DNA of 64,000 nt from Bacillota bacterium (GCA_023421505.1 JAEZTJ010000028.1:52036-116035); one strand, 5' to 3'; positions 26,314 through 36,209 are shown, numbered from the stretch's first letter. Translations and numbers: made by a program. The notes: generated by a model not told the origin, from the sequence alone.

Positions 26314-28776
26314 TTATCGATAAGCTTTAAATCTTTTTAGGCGCAGTGCATTTGATACTACCGAAACCGAACTAAATGCCATCGCTGCAGCTGCAAAGAT
26401 AGGATTTAATAATGGTCCACCGAACAGATGCAATATCCCGGCTGCTATGGGTATTCCAGCTACATTATAGCCAAATGCCCAGAATAAATTCTGTTTAATA
26501 TTACGAATTGTACTTTTACTTAAATGAATTGCCGTCGGCACATCCATAAGATCACTTTTCATTAAGACAATATCAGCTGATTCCATTGCTACATCCGTAC
26601 CTGAACCTATTGCGATTCCGATATCTGCTTGTACAAGTGCAGGAGCATCATTGATACCGTCTCCAACCATACATACCTTTTTCCCCTCAGATTGCAGCTT
26701 CTTTACTTCATTCGATTTATCCTGGGGTAATACCTCGGCCAGTACTCTGCTAATACCGACCTGCTTTGCTATTGCTTCCGCTGTTTTGCGATTATCTCCT
26801 GTTATCATTGCAACTTCAATTCCCATGGATTGCAGCTTCTTAATTGCCTTTGCACTGCTTTCCTTAACAACATCTGCTACAGCAATAATTCCTGACAGCT
26901 TATTTTCCATAGCAATATACATTGGAGTTTTTCCCTCTCCTGCAAGCTGATCTGATTTATTCTTAAGCTCTTCTAGTGAGATATTTCTGCTGTCCATCAG
27001 CTTTTTATTACCAATTAGTATTGCTGTTCCCTCAATCATAACTTCAATACCATGACCTGGAATAGCTTCAAATTGTTCCACCTTTAAAAATTCCAGCTGT
27101 TCCTTTTCGGCACCTTTTACAATTGCCTCCCCTAACGGGTGCTCGGAGCCCTTCTCACCGGAAGCAGCAATCTGCAAAAGCCGTTCCCTTTTCATACCGG
27201 CTACTGTTATCACATCTGTTATTTCAGGTTTACCTTCCGTGATTGTTCCGGTTTTATCAAATACAATCGTTGTAATCTTATGTGTTGTTTCTAATGCTTC
27301 TCCGCCTTTGATTAATATGCCGTTCTCCGCACCCTTACCGGTTCCTACCATGATTGCCGTCGGTGTAGCAAGTCCTAACGCACAAGGACAGGCAATCACA
27401 AGTACTGAGATAAATATAGTTACAGCAAATGCTAAGGATTCACCGGATATAAACCATGCTAAAAATGCAATCAATGCTATAGAACAAACAATAGGAACAA
27501 AGTAACCGGATACAATATCAGCCATCTGTGCGATAGGAGCCTTTGAGCCTTGTGCATCCTCCACCAGCTTGATGATCTGAGCTAACGCGGTATCACTTCC
27601 TACCTTCGTCGCCTTAAACTTAATCATACCATTTTTATTGATACTGGCTGCATATACCTTGTCTCCGGGCTTTTTGTCAACCGGCATGCTTTCACCGGTT
27701 AACATCGCCTCATCTACTGAGGTATTACCCTCAAGTACGACTCCGTCAACGGGAATTTTCTCACCTGGTTTAACTAAAATAACATGATCGATCTCCACTT
27801 CATCTATCGGAACTTCTATTTCCTTCTCATTTTCAATGACAGTTGCTGTCTTTGGTGCAAGTCCCATAAGCTTCTTGATTGCCTCTGAGGTCTTTCCCTT
27901 AGATACCGCCTCTAAAGACTTACCTAGCAAAATAAGTGCAATGATTACTCCGGCTGTCTCATAATATAGATGTTCTACAGCTCCAAAATTACCGTTCCAA
28001 ATCTCTACCGTATTATAAATACTATAGATTACAGCTGCTGTCGTACCGATTGCTACCAGTGAATCCATATTAGGACTTCTCTGAAAGAGTGCTTTAAAGC
28101 CTACTGTATAGAATTTATAGCCTGCTGCAATAATCGGTGTCACTAATGATATTTGAAGTAAGGCATAGCGAAAAGGATATATCATTGGATTTAACGCCTT
28201 TGGAATAGGAAATGGCCACCAGGACACCATCGGTGCCATTGCAAAATACAGTAACGGTAATCCGAAAGCTGTGGCAATGATAAACTTTGTCCATAGTATT
28301 TTGATTTCCTTTTCCTTGCGGATTTTATCCTCGTCAACTGTATTCTTATCTATCTCAAGAGCCTTATAGCCGGTTTTCTCAATACATTGCTTAATTGATG
28401 ATAGCTTAATCTGCTGCGGATCGTACTCTACCGTTGCTTTTTCCGTAGCAAGATTAACAGATACCTTTATTATTCCAGTAAGCTTTTCTATTGCTTTCTC
28501 AATTCTCTGAGCACAAGCTGCACAGGTCATTCCTCCGATCGGAATGGTTACCTGATTACTATTCTTATCCTCTATGACACCATAACCAGCCTTTTCAACC
28601 GCATCTTTGATTGCAGGAAGGGAAGCTTTTTGCTCATCAAATTCAACAGATAGCTTCTCTGTTGCAAAATTAACATTGGCATTTGCTACGCCCTCTAATT
28701 TTGATACGGCCTTCTGTACTCTCTGAGCACAAGCCGCACAGGTCATGCCACTAATCTTTATTGTTTCTTTTCCCAT
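26314..28776 (-). CDS. copA: Copper-type P1B ATPase with two HMA domains
   Basis: About 820 residues from ATG 28776, with GAGG seven bases upstream. Two N-terminal HMA domains each carry GMTCAACAQR. Eight membrane helices include the metal-binding VIACPCALG. The phosphorylation site is FDKTGTITEGKP, followed by the HP motif in EKGSEHPLGEAI and the hinge MVGDGINDAPAL. The C-terminal helices have NxxxxP-type residues (FWAFGYNVAGIPIAAG) and MAFSSVSVVSNALRL, the copper(I)-export signature. It pumps Cu+ out of the cytosol. Neighbouring HMA-SafE-cupredoxin and DUF2318 proteins point to copper handling. Confidence 0.93.
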   Translation of the reverse strand: MGKETIKISGMTCAACAQRVQKAVSKLEGVANANVNFATEKLSVEFDEQKASLPAIKDAVEKAGYGVIEDKNSNQVTIPIGGMTCAACAQRIEKAIEKLTGIIKVSVNLATEKATVEYDPQQIKLSSIKQCIEKTGYKALEIDKNTVDEDKIRKEKEIKILWTKFIIATAFGLPLLYFAMAPMVSWWPFPIPKALNPMIYPFRYALLQISLVTPIIAAGYKFYTVGFKALFQRSPNMDSLVAIGTTAAVIYSIYNTVEIWNGNFGAVEHLYYETAGVIIALILLGKSLEAVSKGKTSEAIKKLMGLAPKTATVIENEKEIEVPIDEVEIDHVILVKPGEKIPVDGVVLEGNTSVDEAMLTGESMPVDKKPGDKVYAASINKNGMIKFKATKVGSDTALAQIIKLVEDAQGSKAPIAQMADIVSGYFVPIVCSIALIAFLAWFISGESLAFAVTIFISVLVIACPCALGLATPTAIMVGTGKGAENGILIKGGEALETTHKITTIVFDKTGTITEGKPEITDVITVAGMKRERLLQIAASGEKGSEHPLGEAIVKGAEKEQLEFLKVEQFEAIPGHGIEVMIEGTAILIGNKKLMDSRNISLEELKNKSDQLAGEGKTPMYIAMENKLSGIIAVADVVKESSAKAIKKLQSMGIEVAMITGDNRKTAEAIAKQVGISRVLAEVLPQDKSNEVKKLQSEGKKVCMVGDGINDAPALVQADIGIAIGSGTDVAMESADIVLMKSDLMDVPTAIHLSKSTIRNIKQNLFWAFGYNVAGIPIAAGILHLFGGPLLNPIFAAAAMAFSSVSVVSNALRLKRFKAYR

Positions 28777-28831
28777 ATTCAACCTCGCTTCTTTACTGCT
28801 TTTTATGCACCTAATTCAACTCCTGAAATGC

Positions 28832-28864
28832 ATTATACTTTGAAACACATACCTATAATGTCAA
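28832..28864 (-). promoter_or_regulatory. copA promoter with internal dyad
   Basis: On the minus strand TTGACA (28859-28864) and TATAAT (28832-28837) are separated by 21 bases. A CATTATA/TATAATG dyad overlaps both. Over-long spacing with a dyad in the spacer is typical of promoters activated by DNA-distorting metal regulators (MerR type usually 19 bases). No such regulator gene is in the window. Confidence 0.45.
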
Positions 28865-28896
28865 TATAAGGCATATCTTTGATAGATACAACAAAA

Positions 28897-29415
28897 TTAC
28901 TTCCAATTTTGAAATATCTGTACAGCCTGAGTTAATACGTCTTTTGATACTGTTATGGTATCATTACTTACTGTCTTATATTCTTCTGTAATAGGAACCG
29001 GATTACAACCACCTCTTGTCACTTCAACATCATTCATACCAAAGCGGTTACCGCAGTTTTGACATACCAATTGGTCGCCCTCCTGCTTATAATAGCCTCT
29101 TCCTGAATTATAACATACCTGACAGGTATTAAAAGCTGTACGAATAGAACCATCCGGAGCCTTCACTGCAATTACTTCAAGATTTGTTCCGCCTATTTCA
29201 GCAGGATAAAAGCTGGCTTTTTCTGTGATATCCTTCACTGAAATAACAATATCACTGTCCTTTACTGTCTGAATAGAATTTGATGTATCTGCATCTGCCT
29301 TACCATTTTTACTAAAATAATTGATACCAACTACTACAGCAAATATTGCTACTGCAGCAACAACAGTAATTACAATTTTACTTATATTAGATTTATTATT
29401 AGAATTCTTACTCAT
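28897..29415 (-). CDS. DUF2318 membrane-anchored protein
   Basis: A 172-residue protein with one N-terminal membrane helix (IVITVVAAVAIFAVVVGINYF) and an extracellular domain carrying two CxxC pairs (CQVC, CQNC) and a further Cys (TRGGCNPVP). The phrase FNTCQVCYNSGRGYYKQEG is the DUF2318 signature. The cysteines are positioned to bind a metal or cluster. The gene lies between copA and the HMA-SafE-cupredoxin gene, suggesting a shared metal-handling function (inference). Shine-Dalgarno GGAG. Confidence 0.85.
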   Translation of the reverse strand: MSKNSNNKSNISKIVITVVAAVAIFAVVVGINYFSKNGKADADTSNSIQTVKDSDIVISVKDITEKASFYPAEIGGTNLEVIAVKAPDGSIRTAFNTCQVCYNSGRGYYKQEGDQLVCQNCGNRFGMNDVEVTRGGCNPVPITEEYKTVSNDTITVSKDVLTQAVQIFQNWK

Positions 29416-29571
29416 TTTTATTATTCTCCTCTACTTATGCTATTACATGCTTTATTTTTAAAGGTATCTTATAATGATAGATTGCTTATTTTGTTATGTT
29501 TGTGTCTTAAACTATTTATGATACAGATTAGTTCATATAAAGCTTTCGATTTATAAATACATAGGAATGGA

Positions 29572-31491
29572 TTAGTAGTTACTATTAAAAGGATTATAAT
29601 TAGCAGCTTCCTCTTTAATTGCCTCTTCGTTAATGTCTGTGATATTATCTACTACCTTTACATATCCAAGATAGGAGCTATCCTCTGTAAAGAAGCTAAA
29701 ATCCCTCTGTGGAGTAAAATCGATTGGATTCTCGCCCTCTAGCACTTCTAGCTTTGCATTATAATCTGGGAAGATAAGGCTACTTAATCCTTCCTTTCCA
29801 TTAATAACCCAATTGGTTTTTATTCCACTCTGCATAACAACCACCGCAGGAGAAAAACCCTTCTCATCATAGGTAATTTCTACATACTGAACCCCGTCCT
29901 TAAGCTTTGCTACAGCAAGCGTATCAGCTTGAACCTTAGCATTTTTAAGCTTATCATAATCAATTGCACCGCTTGTGGCTGTACCGTTATTTCCTGCACT
30001 GGCTCCGGTTCCGCCTGCGCAACAGGAACCTCCACCACTTGTTACAGCATTGTCCTCCTTTAACGCCGAACTATCAATCTTATTTAAATCATCGACTACT
30101 GTTATTTTACTTCTTATCATACCCATCCAACAGCTATAAGAAAAGGTTCCGCTTTTGTCCGGAGTAAATTGTATGATATTATCTCCTTCTACAAGATCTC
30201 TCTGAAGTCCGTATTCAGGTATAACAATGCTGTAATTACAGCCGTTAATACTGCCCTGCGCTGCTTTAATCGTCCACTTTACAGGGATACCCTTCTGAAC
30301 CACAATCGGTTCATATCGCCCGGAGGAAAGCTCGGTAGTAACTACCTGAACTCCATCCTGAAGCGTAGCTGAAGCAGTCTCGCTGATTGTGCTTTTACTT
30401 AAACGAAAGTCCGGCATTGTAATTCCAGCTAAGCTCATACCGTTATTCAGCATAAAAACACCTAATATAACAACTAATGCAGCACTTGCTTTCATCATCC
30501 TACCGGTAAATTTCTTACTGAGCAGAGAACTAAGTGCACCAAAGGCAAACATAAGCGGCACCGTTCCGGCACTGAATAAGAACATGGACAATGCACCTTT
30601 CACAGGGCTTCCGGTGGATAATGCATACAACTGCATTGCCTGTAAGGGGCCGCAGGGCATTAACCCATTTAATAATCCGATATAAAATGGACTTTTACTT
30701 GCTTTTTGTGTATAAATCTTTTTGGCAAAGATTTTTGGCATTCTCGGATTAAATTTACGCAGCCACGGGAAAATATTCAGCATATTCAGTCCCATAATAA
30801 CCATGAATATACCTGCCAAAAGCTGAACGATACCTTTTGCGGTGCCTGAGAAGCTGACCACTGAGCCTAATGCCCCGACAGTTCCACCGATTATCGTATA
30901 GGAGATTACTCTTCCCAGATTATATAACAGGCTTGGCTGCATAGCAGATAATTTACCGCTAAATACTTTAGAGCCCGCTTTCGCCGGTACGCACTGTGAA
31001 AGACAAATTCCACCGCACATAGCAACACAATGGATAGAGGTCAATATCCCAATTGAAAACAGCATACCATACCCCATACCTTCCTTTGCTAAAGGAAAGT
31101 TATTAAACAGATTAAATACACCCAATCGGCTTGCTATGATATAAATAGCCAATAATATAATTGCCGTTCCGGCAATATTCGAATAATCCTTTCTATTTTT
31201 GTTAAGTTGCCCGGAATGTGAATTATTTTGAGAAGTAAAATTTTCTCCTGTGTTAACTTTTTCCAAATTTTCTTCCCTAACGTGATAACCGGTGGCCAAA
31301 AGTATTTCCACTATTCTTGTAAGCTTTATTATATTATCATCATAGGTTACCTCTGCCGTACCTGATGAATAACTTGCACTGACATGTAAAATACCCGGCT
31401 CTTTTATTAATGTCTGTTCAATTATGTTTTCACAATTTACGCAAGTCATATTCTCGATATTAATAATTTTCTTTATGCTATTTGAAGACAT
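29572..31491 (-). CDS. HMA - SafE transporter - double cupredoxin-like fusion
   Basis: About 639 residues from ATG 31491 (AGGAGG six bases upstream). Order: an HMA domain (ENMTCVNCENII, residues about 10-70); a TauE/SafE-type membrane unit of six or more helices (residues about 110-350) with IHCVAMCGGICLSQ and LNGLMPCGPLQAMQL; and then two cupredoxin-like beta domains. The first ends YSCWMGMIRSKITVV (Cys and Met candidate copper ligands), and the second ends YLGYVKVVDNI and lacks an equivalent Cys. A Gly/Cys linker (GGGSCCAGG) joins them. It probably moves or reduces copper across the membrane. Whether one polypeptide does all steps is inference. Confidence 0.85.
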   Translation of the reverse strand: MSSNSIKKIINIENMTCVNCENIIEQTLIKEPGILHVSASYSSGTAEVTYDDNIIKLTRIVEILLATGYHVREENLEKVNTGENFTSQNNSHSGQLNKNRKDYSNIAGTAIILLAIYIIASRLGVFNLFNNFPLAKEGMGYGMLFSIGILTSIHCVAMCGGICLSQCVPAKAGSKVFSGKLSAMQPSLLYNLGRVISYTIIGGTVGALGSVVSFSGTAKGIVQLLAGIFMVIMGLNMLNIFPWLRKFNPRMPKIFAKKIYTQKASKSPFYIGLLNGLMPCGPLQAMQLYALSTGSPVKGALSMFLFSAGTVPLMFAFGALSSLLSKKFTGRMMKASAALVVILGVFMLNNGMSLAGITMPDFRLSKSTISETASATLQDGVQVVTTELSSGRYEPIVVQKGIPVKWTIKAAQGSINGCNYSIVIPEYGLQRDLVEGDNIIQFTPDKSGTFSYSCWMGMIRSKITVVDDLNKIDSSALKEDNAVTSGGGSCCAGGTGASAGNNGTATSGAIDYDKLKNAKVQADTLAVAKLKDGVQYVEITYDEKGFSPAVVVMQSGIKTNWVINGKEGLSSLIFPDYNAKLEVLEGENPIDFTPQRDFSFFTEDSSYLGYVKVVDNITDINEEAIKEEAANYNPFNSNY

Positions 31492-31594
31492 ATCCATCCT
31501 CCTTTTCAATTCCCTTTTATCATATCAAGCAGTTATGTAGATATTATGGAGAAATTAAGAGAAGCTAAAGAATAATTATCTATCCTATGAAACA

Positions 31595-31690
31595 ACAAAA
31601 AAGCTGCTTTAATATCAAGTATGTAATTATACTGCACGACGTCTATGACGGAATGCATATAAAGTACATCTGATATTAAAACAGCTTTTA
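31595..31690 (-). terminator. gdhA terminator
   Basis: Arms AAAGCTGTTTTAATATCA and TGATATTAAAGCAGCTTT on the minus strand pair almost perfectly around a 54-base interior and are followed by TTTTTTG. It lies 45 bases after the gdhA stop. Confidence 0.8.
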
Positions 31691-31735
31691 TATTGTAGTT
31701 AATTAAGATTACCCCATTGTAATCCTAATAAAATT

Positions 31736-33070
31736 CTACCAGATACCCTGAGCCAACATAGCGTTAGCTACCTTCTCAAAACCTGCAATATTTGCACCTA
31801 CAACATAGTTGCCAGGAGCATTATATCTCTTTGCAGCGTCGTCCATATTATGGAAAATATTAACCATAATTTGTTTTAATTTAGCGTCAACTTCTTCAAA
31901 GGTCCAGCTTAATCTTTCAGAGTTCTGAGTCATCTCTAACGCTGAGGTTGCTACACCGCCTGCATTAGCAGCCTTGCCAGGTGCAAACATTACACCATTA
32001 GCCAATAAGTACTGTGTTGCTTCTAAGGTAGTAGGCATGTTTGCGCCTTCAGCTACTGCAAAACAACCATTTGCAACTAATGCCTTTGCATCCTCTATCA
32101 GTAATTCATTTTGTGTAGCACAAGGAAGTGCTATGTCACATTTCACAGACCATACGCCTCTTCCTTCATGATACTCTGAGTTTGGTCTGTATTTTTTGTA
32201 CTCAGTTAATCTAGCACGCTTAACCTCTTTAATCTCCTGAAGTGCAGCAACATCAATACCATCTGGATCATAAACCCAACCATTGGAATCACTGCAGGTA
32301 ACGCATTTTGCGCCTAACTGGTGTGCCTTCTGGATCGCATAGATTGCAACGTTACCGGAACCGGATACTGTAGCAATCTTACCATTAATATCTTTACCGT
32401 TGCACTTTAACATCTCTTCTACTAAGTATAACAAGCCATAACCGGTTGCTTCCGTTCTAGCCAAAGAACCACCGAAGGTTAAACCTTTTCCTGTTAATAC
32501 GCCTTCATAAGTTCCTTTGATTTTCTTATATTGTCCATACATATAACCGATTTCTCTACCGCCTGTACCGATATCACCGGCAGGAACATCCACATCAGCA
32601 CCGATGTATTTATACAGCTCTGTAATAAAGCTTGTACAAAATGCGAGCACTTCTCTGTCTGATTTTCCCTTCGGATCGAAATCAGATCCACCCTTGCCAC
32701 CGCCAATCGGAAGACCGGTCAATGAATTTTTGAATATCTGCTCGAAACCTAAAAACTTAATAATACCGATATTAACAGAAGGATGCAGACGTAATCCACC
32801 CTTGTAAGGTCCAATCGAATTATTAAACTGTACACGGTAACCTGTGTTAACCTGTACCTTACCGCTGTCATCTACCCACGGTACTCTGAATTTAATCTGT
32901 CTGTCCGGCTCAACCAGTCTCTCCAGAAGAGCCTCTCTTCTGAACTTCTCTTCGTTCGCATCAACTACTGCTCTTAAGGATTCTAATACCTCCTTAACAG
33001 CCTGATGGAATTCTGCTTCGGCGGGGTTTTTCTTAACCACCAGCTCGATCACTTCATCAACGTAACCCAT
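31736..33070 (-). CDS. gdhA: Glutamate dehydrogenase (NADP-type)
   Basis: A 444-residue hexameric enzyme interconverting 2-oxoglutarate plus ammonia and glutamate. The substrate domain has the catalytic-Lys loop LPIGGGKGGSDFDPKGKSDREV; the dinucleotide domain has ATVSGSGNVAIYAIQKAHQLG, with Ser rather than an acidic residue after the glycine motif, compatible with NADP. The sequence ends VVGANIAGFEKVANAMLAQGIW, typical of the NADP-dependent 50-kDa family. A strong promoter and leader hairpins lie upstream, and a terminator downstream. It is monocistronic. Shine-Dalgarno AAAGGAG. Confidence 0.96.
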   Translation of the reverse strand: MGYVDEVIELVVKKNPAEAEFHQAVKEVLESLRAVVDANEEKFRREALLERLVEPDRQIKFRVPWVDDSGKVQVNTGYRVQFNNSIGPYKGGLRLHPSVNIGIIKFLGFEQIFKNSLTGLPIGGGKGGSDFDPKGKSDREVLAFCTSFITELYKYIGADVDVPAGDIGTGGREIGYMYGQYKKIKGTYEGVLTGKGLTFGGSLARTEATGYGLLYLVEEMLKCNGKDINGKIATVSGSGNVAIYAIQKAHQLGAKCVTCSDSNGWVYDPDGIDVAALQEIKEVKRARLTEYKKYRPNSEYHEGRGVWSVKCDIALPCATQNELLIEDAKALVANGCFAVAEGANMPTTLEATQYLLANGVMFAPGKAANAGGVATSALEMTQNSERLSWTFEEVDAKLKQIMVNIFHNMDDAAKRYNAPGNYVVGANIAGFEKVANAMLAQGIW

Positions 33071-33100
33071 AATTTAATCTCCTTTGATTAAAATTAGCTG

Positions 33101-33208
33101 ACAAGATGCATTTCTAATGCACTTGCTGATAAAAGGGCATACTAAAGAAAACAAATACCCCTTTGTATTTGCCTTTTCTATTATATCTTTACTGGCTAAA
33201 ATATGCAA
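33101..33208 (-). promoter_or_regulatory. gdhA promoter and structured leader
   Basis: On the minus strand TTGCAT (33203-33208) and TATAAT (33180-33185) are 17 bases apart. The leader then forms CAAATAC/GTATTTG with TTTTCTTT after it (weak attenuator-like), followed by a second stem CAAGaTGCATT/AATGCAcTTG around 33105-33125, just before the ribosome binding site. Nitrogen-responsive control by the leader is possible but unproven. Confidence 0.7.
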
Positions 33209-33272
33209 GCATTAAATAAATTCACATTTTTTTACATCCTTACCATTTAGGGTATGCATTTTAGGCATTCTA

Positions 33273-33281
33273 TGCTATAAT
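33273..33281 (+). promoter_or_regulatory. Extended -10 element upstream of rqcH
   Basis: TGcTATAAT with no good -35. The preceding bases repeat TATGCATTTTAGGCATTC. It lies about 140 bases before the rqcH start, in the gap shared with the divergent gdhA promoter. Confidence 0.45.
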
Positions 33282-33421
33282 CGGAGGAATAAAGCTACAC
33301 CTACTTGTAGTATTTGTAGAAAGGCACACATAAAACATCATACGCAATTTGTAATATCAGTAGCCTTTATTGTATTTAAAAAGGAAGATTTACAATAGGA
33401 TGTGCCGGATTGGAGAAAATT

Positions 33422-35194
33422 ATGGCTTTTGATGGTATCGTAATCGCAAATCTTATACAGGAGCTAAAACGAACCTTACTGGGAGGCAGGATTAATAAAA
33501 TTGCTCAACCGGAGAAGGATGAACTCATATTAACAATTAAGGGACAGGCCAGGGAGCAGTATAAGCTGTTACTTTCTGCCGGAGCCGGACTTCCCCTCAT
33601 CTATTTAACAGAAGCAACTAAGCCAAGTCCTTTGACTGCTCCTAATTTTTGTATGCTTTTAAGAAAGCATTTAAATAGTGCTAAAATCCTTGACATCTAC
33701 CAGCCCGGTTTGGAACGTATCATCCATTTCAAACTGGAGCACCTAGATGAAATGGGCGATCAAAAAAACAAATATCTTATCATGGAGCTTATGGGAAAGC
33801 ATAGTAATATTATTTTCTGTGATGAAGATATGATAATTATTGATAGCATAAAAAGAATTAATCAGTTTATCAGCTCTGTCCGTGAAGTACTGCCAGGACG
33901 TAAGTATTTCGTACCTGTGACGACAGAAAAGCTTGACCCACTTTCAACCACGTACGCTGATTTTGAAAATATCATTTTAAAAAAACCTATGCCGATTGGC
34001 AAGGCGTTATATAACAGTTTGACCGGCATTAGCCCGCTTATTGCTAATGAGCTTTGCTGCCGTGCCTCCCTTGATGCAGGTGAACCTACGGAGACGCTAA
34101 GTGAGACCGGCGGACTGCATCTATATAACATTTTTTCCAGGTTGATGGAAGAGGTGAAAAGTAATAACTTTAAACCTAATATTGTGATGCAGGAAGGTAA
34201 TCCGATTGAGTTTTCCAGTGTAAACCTTACCTGCTATCAAAGTAACGAGGTAAAAAATTACGAGTCCATATCAAAATTGCTTGAGGATTTTTATGCCACT
34301 AAGGATGCCGCCGCAAGAATAAAGCAGAAATCCTTTGATTTGCGTAAGGTAGTCACCAATGCGATAGAACGGGCAAGCAAAAAATATGATCTTCAGCAAA
34401 AACAGCTTAAGGATACGGAAAAGCGTGACAAATATAAGATATACGGAGAATTAATTACTGCCTATGGTTACGGACTTGAGCCGGGTGCCAATTCATTAAA
34501 TGCAATTAATTATTACGATAATCAAGAAATCAGTATTCCACTGGATCCAACCATAACCCCTATGGAGAATGCAAAGCATTATTTTGAAAAATATAGTAAA
34601 TTAAAACGTACCTATGATGCACTGACAACGCAGCTTATTGAGACCGGTGATGAGCTTACTCATCTAGAGTCAATTCGGACGGCACTTGAAATTGCCACCG
34701 AAGAAAATGATTTAATCTCCTTAAAACGAGAATTAACCGATTATGGATATATCCGTCGGAAATTTGTAAACGGGCCAAAGCAGATAAGAAAAAAGGATAA
34801 TACACAAAAGGCTGCCGGAAAAAGCAAACCGCTTCACTATATCTCATCTGACGGTTATCATATGTATGTCGGGAAGAATAATTACCAAAATGATGAACTA
34901 ACCTTTCAGTTTGCGGAAGGAGGCGATTGGTGGTTCCACGCCAAGAAAGCTGCCGGCTCTCATGTAATTGTAAAGGCAGAAGGAAAGGAGCTCCCTGATC
35001 GCACCTTTGAAGAAGCAGGAAAACTTGCAGCCTACTATTCCAGCTTAAGAGCTGCGGATAAAGTAGAGATTGATTATACTATCAAAAAAAATGTAAAAAA
35101 ACCCTCTGGTGCAAAACCTGGCTTCGTAGTCTATTATACGAATTATTCTATGCTTTCCTCTTCTGATATAGCAGGAATAAAACAGGTTGAATAG
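33422..35194 (+). CDS. rqcH: NFACT ribosome quality-control protein RqcH
   Basis: About 590 residues from ATG 33422 (GGAGAAAATT upstream). NFACT-N starts MAFDGIVIANLIQEL. A helix-hairpin-helix segment (TGISPLIANELCCRASLD) and a long coiled-coil middle (LRKVVTNAIERASKKYDLQQKQLK) follow, and NFACT-R near the C-terminus has DWWFHAKKAAGSHVIVK. RqcH binds stalled 50S-peptidyl-tRNA and adds alanine tails. The usual Asp-Arg pair needed for tailing in the N domain is Glu98-Arg99 here (GLERIIHF), a conservative change. It was formerly called fibronectin-binding protein FbpA. Confidence 0.93.
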   Translation: MAFDGIVIANLIQELKRTLLGGRINKIAQPEKDELILTIKGQAREQYKLLLSAGAGLPLIYLTEATKPSPLTAPNFCMLLRKHLNSAKILDIYQPGLERIIHFKLEHLDEMGDQKNKYLIMELMGKHSNIIFCDEDMIIIDSIKRINQFISSVREVLPGRKYFVPVTTEKLDPLSTTYADFENIILKKPMPIGKALYNSLTGISPLIANELCCRASLDAGEPTETLSETGGLHLYNIFSRLMEEVKSNNFKPNIVMQEGNPIEFSSVNLTCYQSNEVKNYESISKLLEDFYATKDAAARIKQKSFDLRKVVTNAIERASKKYDLQQKQLKDTEKRDKYKIYGELITAYGYGLEPGANSLNAINYYDNQEISIPLDPTITPMENAKHYFEKYSKLKRTYDALTTQLIETGDELTHLESIRTALEIATEENDLISLKRELTDYGYIRRKFVNGPKQIRKKDNTQKAAGKSKPLHYISSDGYHMYVGKNNYQNDELTFQFAEGGDWWFHAKKAAGSHVIVKAEGKELPDRTFEEAGKLAAYYSSLRAADKVEIDYTIKKNVKKPSGAKPGFVVYYTNYSMLSSSDIAGIKQVE

Positions 35195-35325
35195 CCCGCA
35201 AAAGCAGCTATTCTTCGCGATTTGTATGAAAAGCATGTGCGTTAGTTTGTTGTTGGGGGAATTTAACCGAAAGAATGCTTGTATGGGAGTTTTTGAAGTA
35301 ATCTATCTAGTAAAGGAGAAGAATA

Positions 35326-36159
35326 ATGATTTTAGCAGATTATCATGTACATTCTGATTTTTCAAGTGATTCACAGACTCCCATGGAGCAAATGATAGAA
35401 AAAGCGGTAGAGCTTGGCTTAAAAAGGTTATGCTTTACTGATCATATGGATTTCGACTATCCGGCTGTCGGTGATTATAACTTCGAATTTGACCCTGATG
35501 AATATGTGAATAAGCTGATGAAGCTAAAAAAACAATATGAAACACAGCTACTCCTCCTAACCGGAATAGAACTGGGTTTACAACCGCATCTCGCCGGACG
35601 CTTAAACAGACTGACAAGCAGCTATCCCTTTGACTTTATTATTGGATCCTCTCATGTTGTCGATCGGGTCGATCCTTATTACCCCGAGTATTGGGATAAT
35701 AAGTCCAAGGATCAAGGCATCCAAAGATACTTTGAGACAATTATAGAAAACTGCAAAGTGTTTCAAGGCTTCCATGTATATGGACACATTGATTACATCA
35801 TTCGTTACGTGCCCGACAGACTGAATGATAATTATAAGCTTGGGAAGAAGGCAGATTATTCCTATCAAGATTATACTGATCTTCTTGATGAAGTTCTAAA
35901 AACAATGATAGCGAGCGGAAAAGGGATAGAAATCAACACTGCCGGCCTAAAATACCGACTTGGTTTTCCTCATCCCAAAAAGGAAATTATTATGAGATAT
36001 AAAGAACTGGGCGGAGAGCTAATCACAATCGGTTCCGATGCGCATAGACCAGAGCATCTATGCTATGACTTCCAGCTCCTTCCTGAATTATTAAAGCATA
36101 TGGGATTTCAATATTATGCCGTCTTTGAACAGGGAAAGCCCTTGTATGAGAAGCTATAA
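35326..36159 (+). CDS. PHP-domain phosphatase, histidinol-phosphatase family
   Basis: A 277-residue metal-dependent phosphatase. The N-terminal DYHVHSDFSSDS and FTDHMDFDYP, internal GSSHVVD and VYGHIDYIIRY, and C-terminal TIGSDAHRPEHL supply the expected His/Asp metal ligands of the PHP fold. Length fits HisJ-type histidinol-phosphate phosphatases (histidine biosynthesis), although members also act on other phosphoesters and no other his genes are near. Shine-Dalgarno AAAGGAGAAG. It is preceded by rqcH and converges on the CFI-box gene. Confidence 0.87.
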   Translation: MILADYHVHSDFSSDSQTPMEQMIEKAVELGLKRLCFTDHMDFDYPAVGDYNFEFDPDEYVNKLMKLKKQYETQLLLLTGIELGLQPHLAGRLNRLTSSYPFDFIIGSSHVVDRVDPYYPEYWDNKSKDQGIQRYFETIIENCKVFQGFHVYGHIDYIIRYVPDRLNDNYKLGKKADYSYQDYTDLLDEVLKTMIASGKGIEINTAGLKYRLGFPHPKKEIIMRYKELGGELITIGSDAHRPEHLCYDFQLLPELLKHMGFQYYAVFEQGKPLYEKL

Positions 36160-36209
36160 CAAAGGTTAATCCATTAGATTAGTATTTCATTATCTATCTT
36201 GCAAACTCA

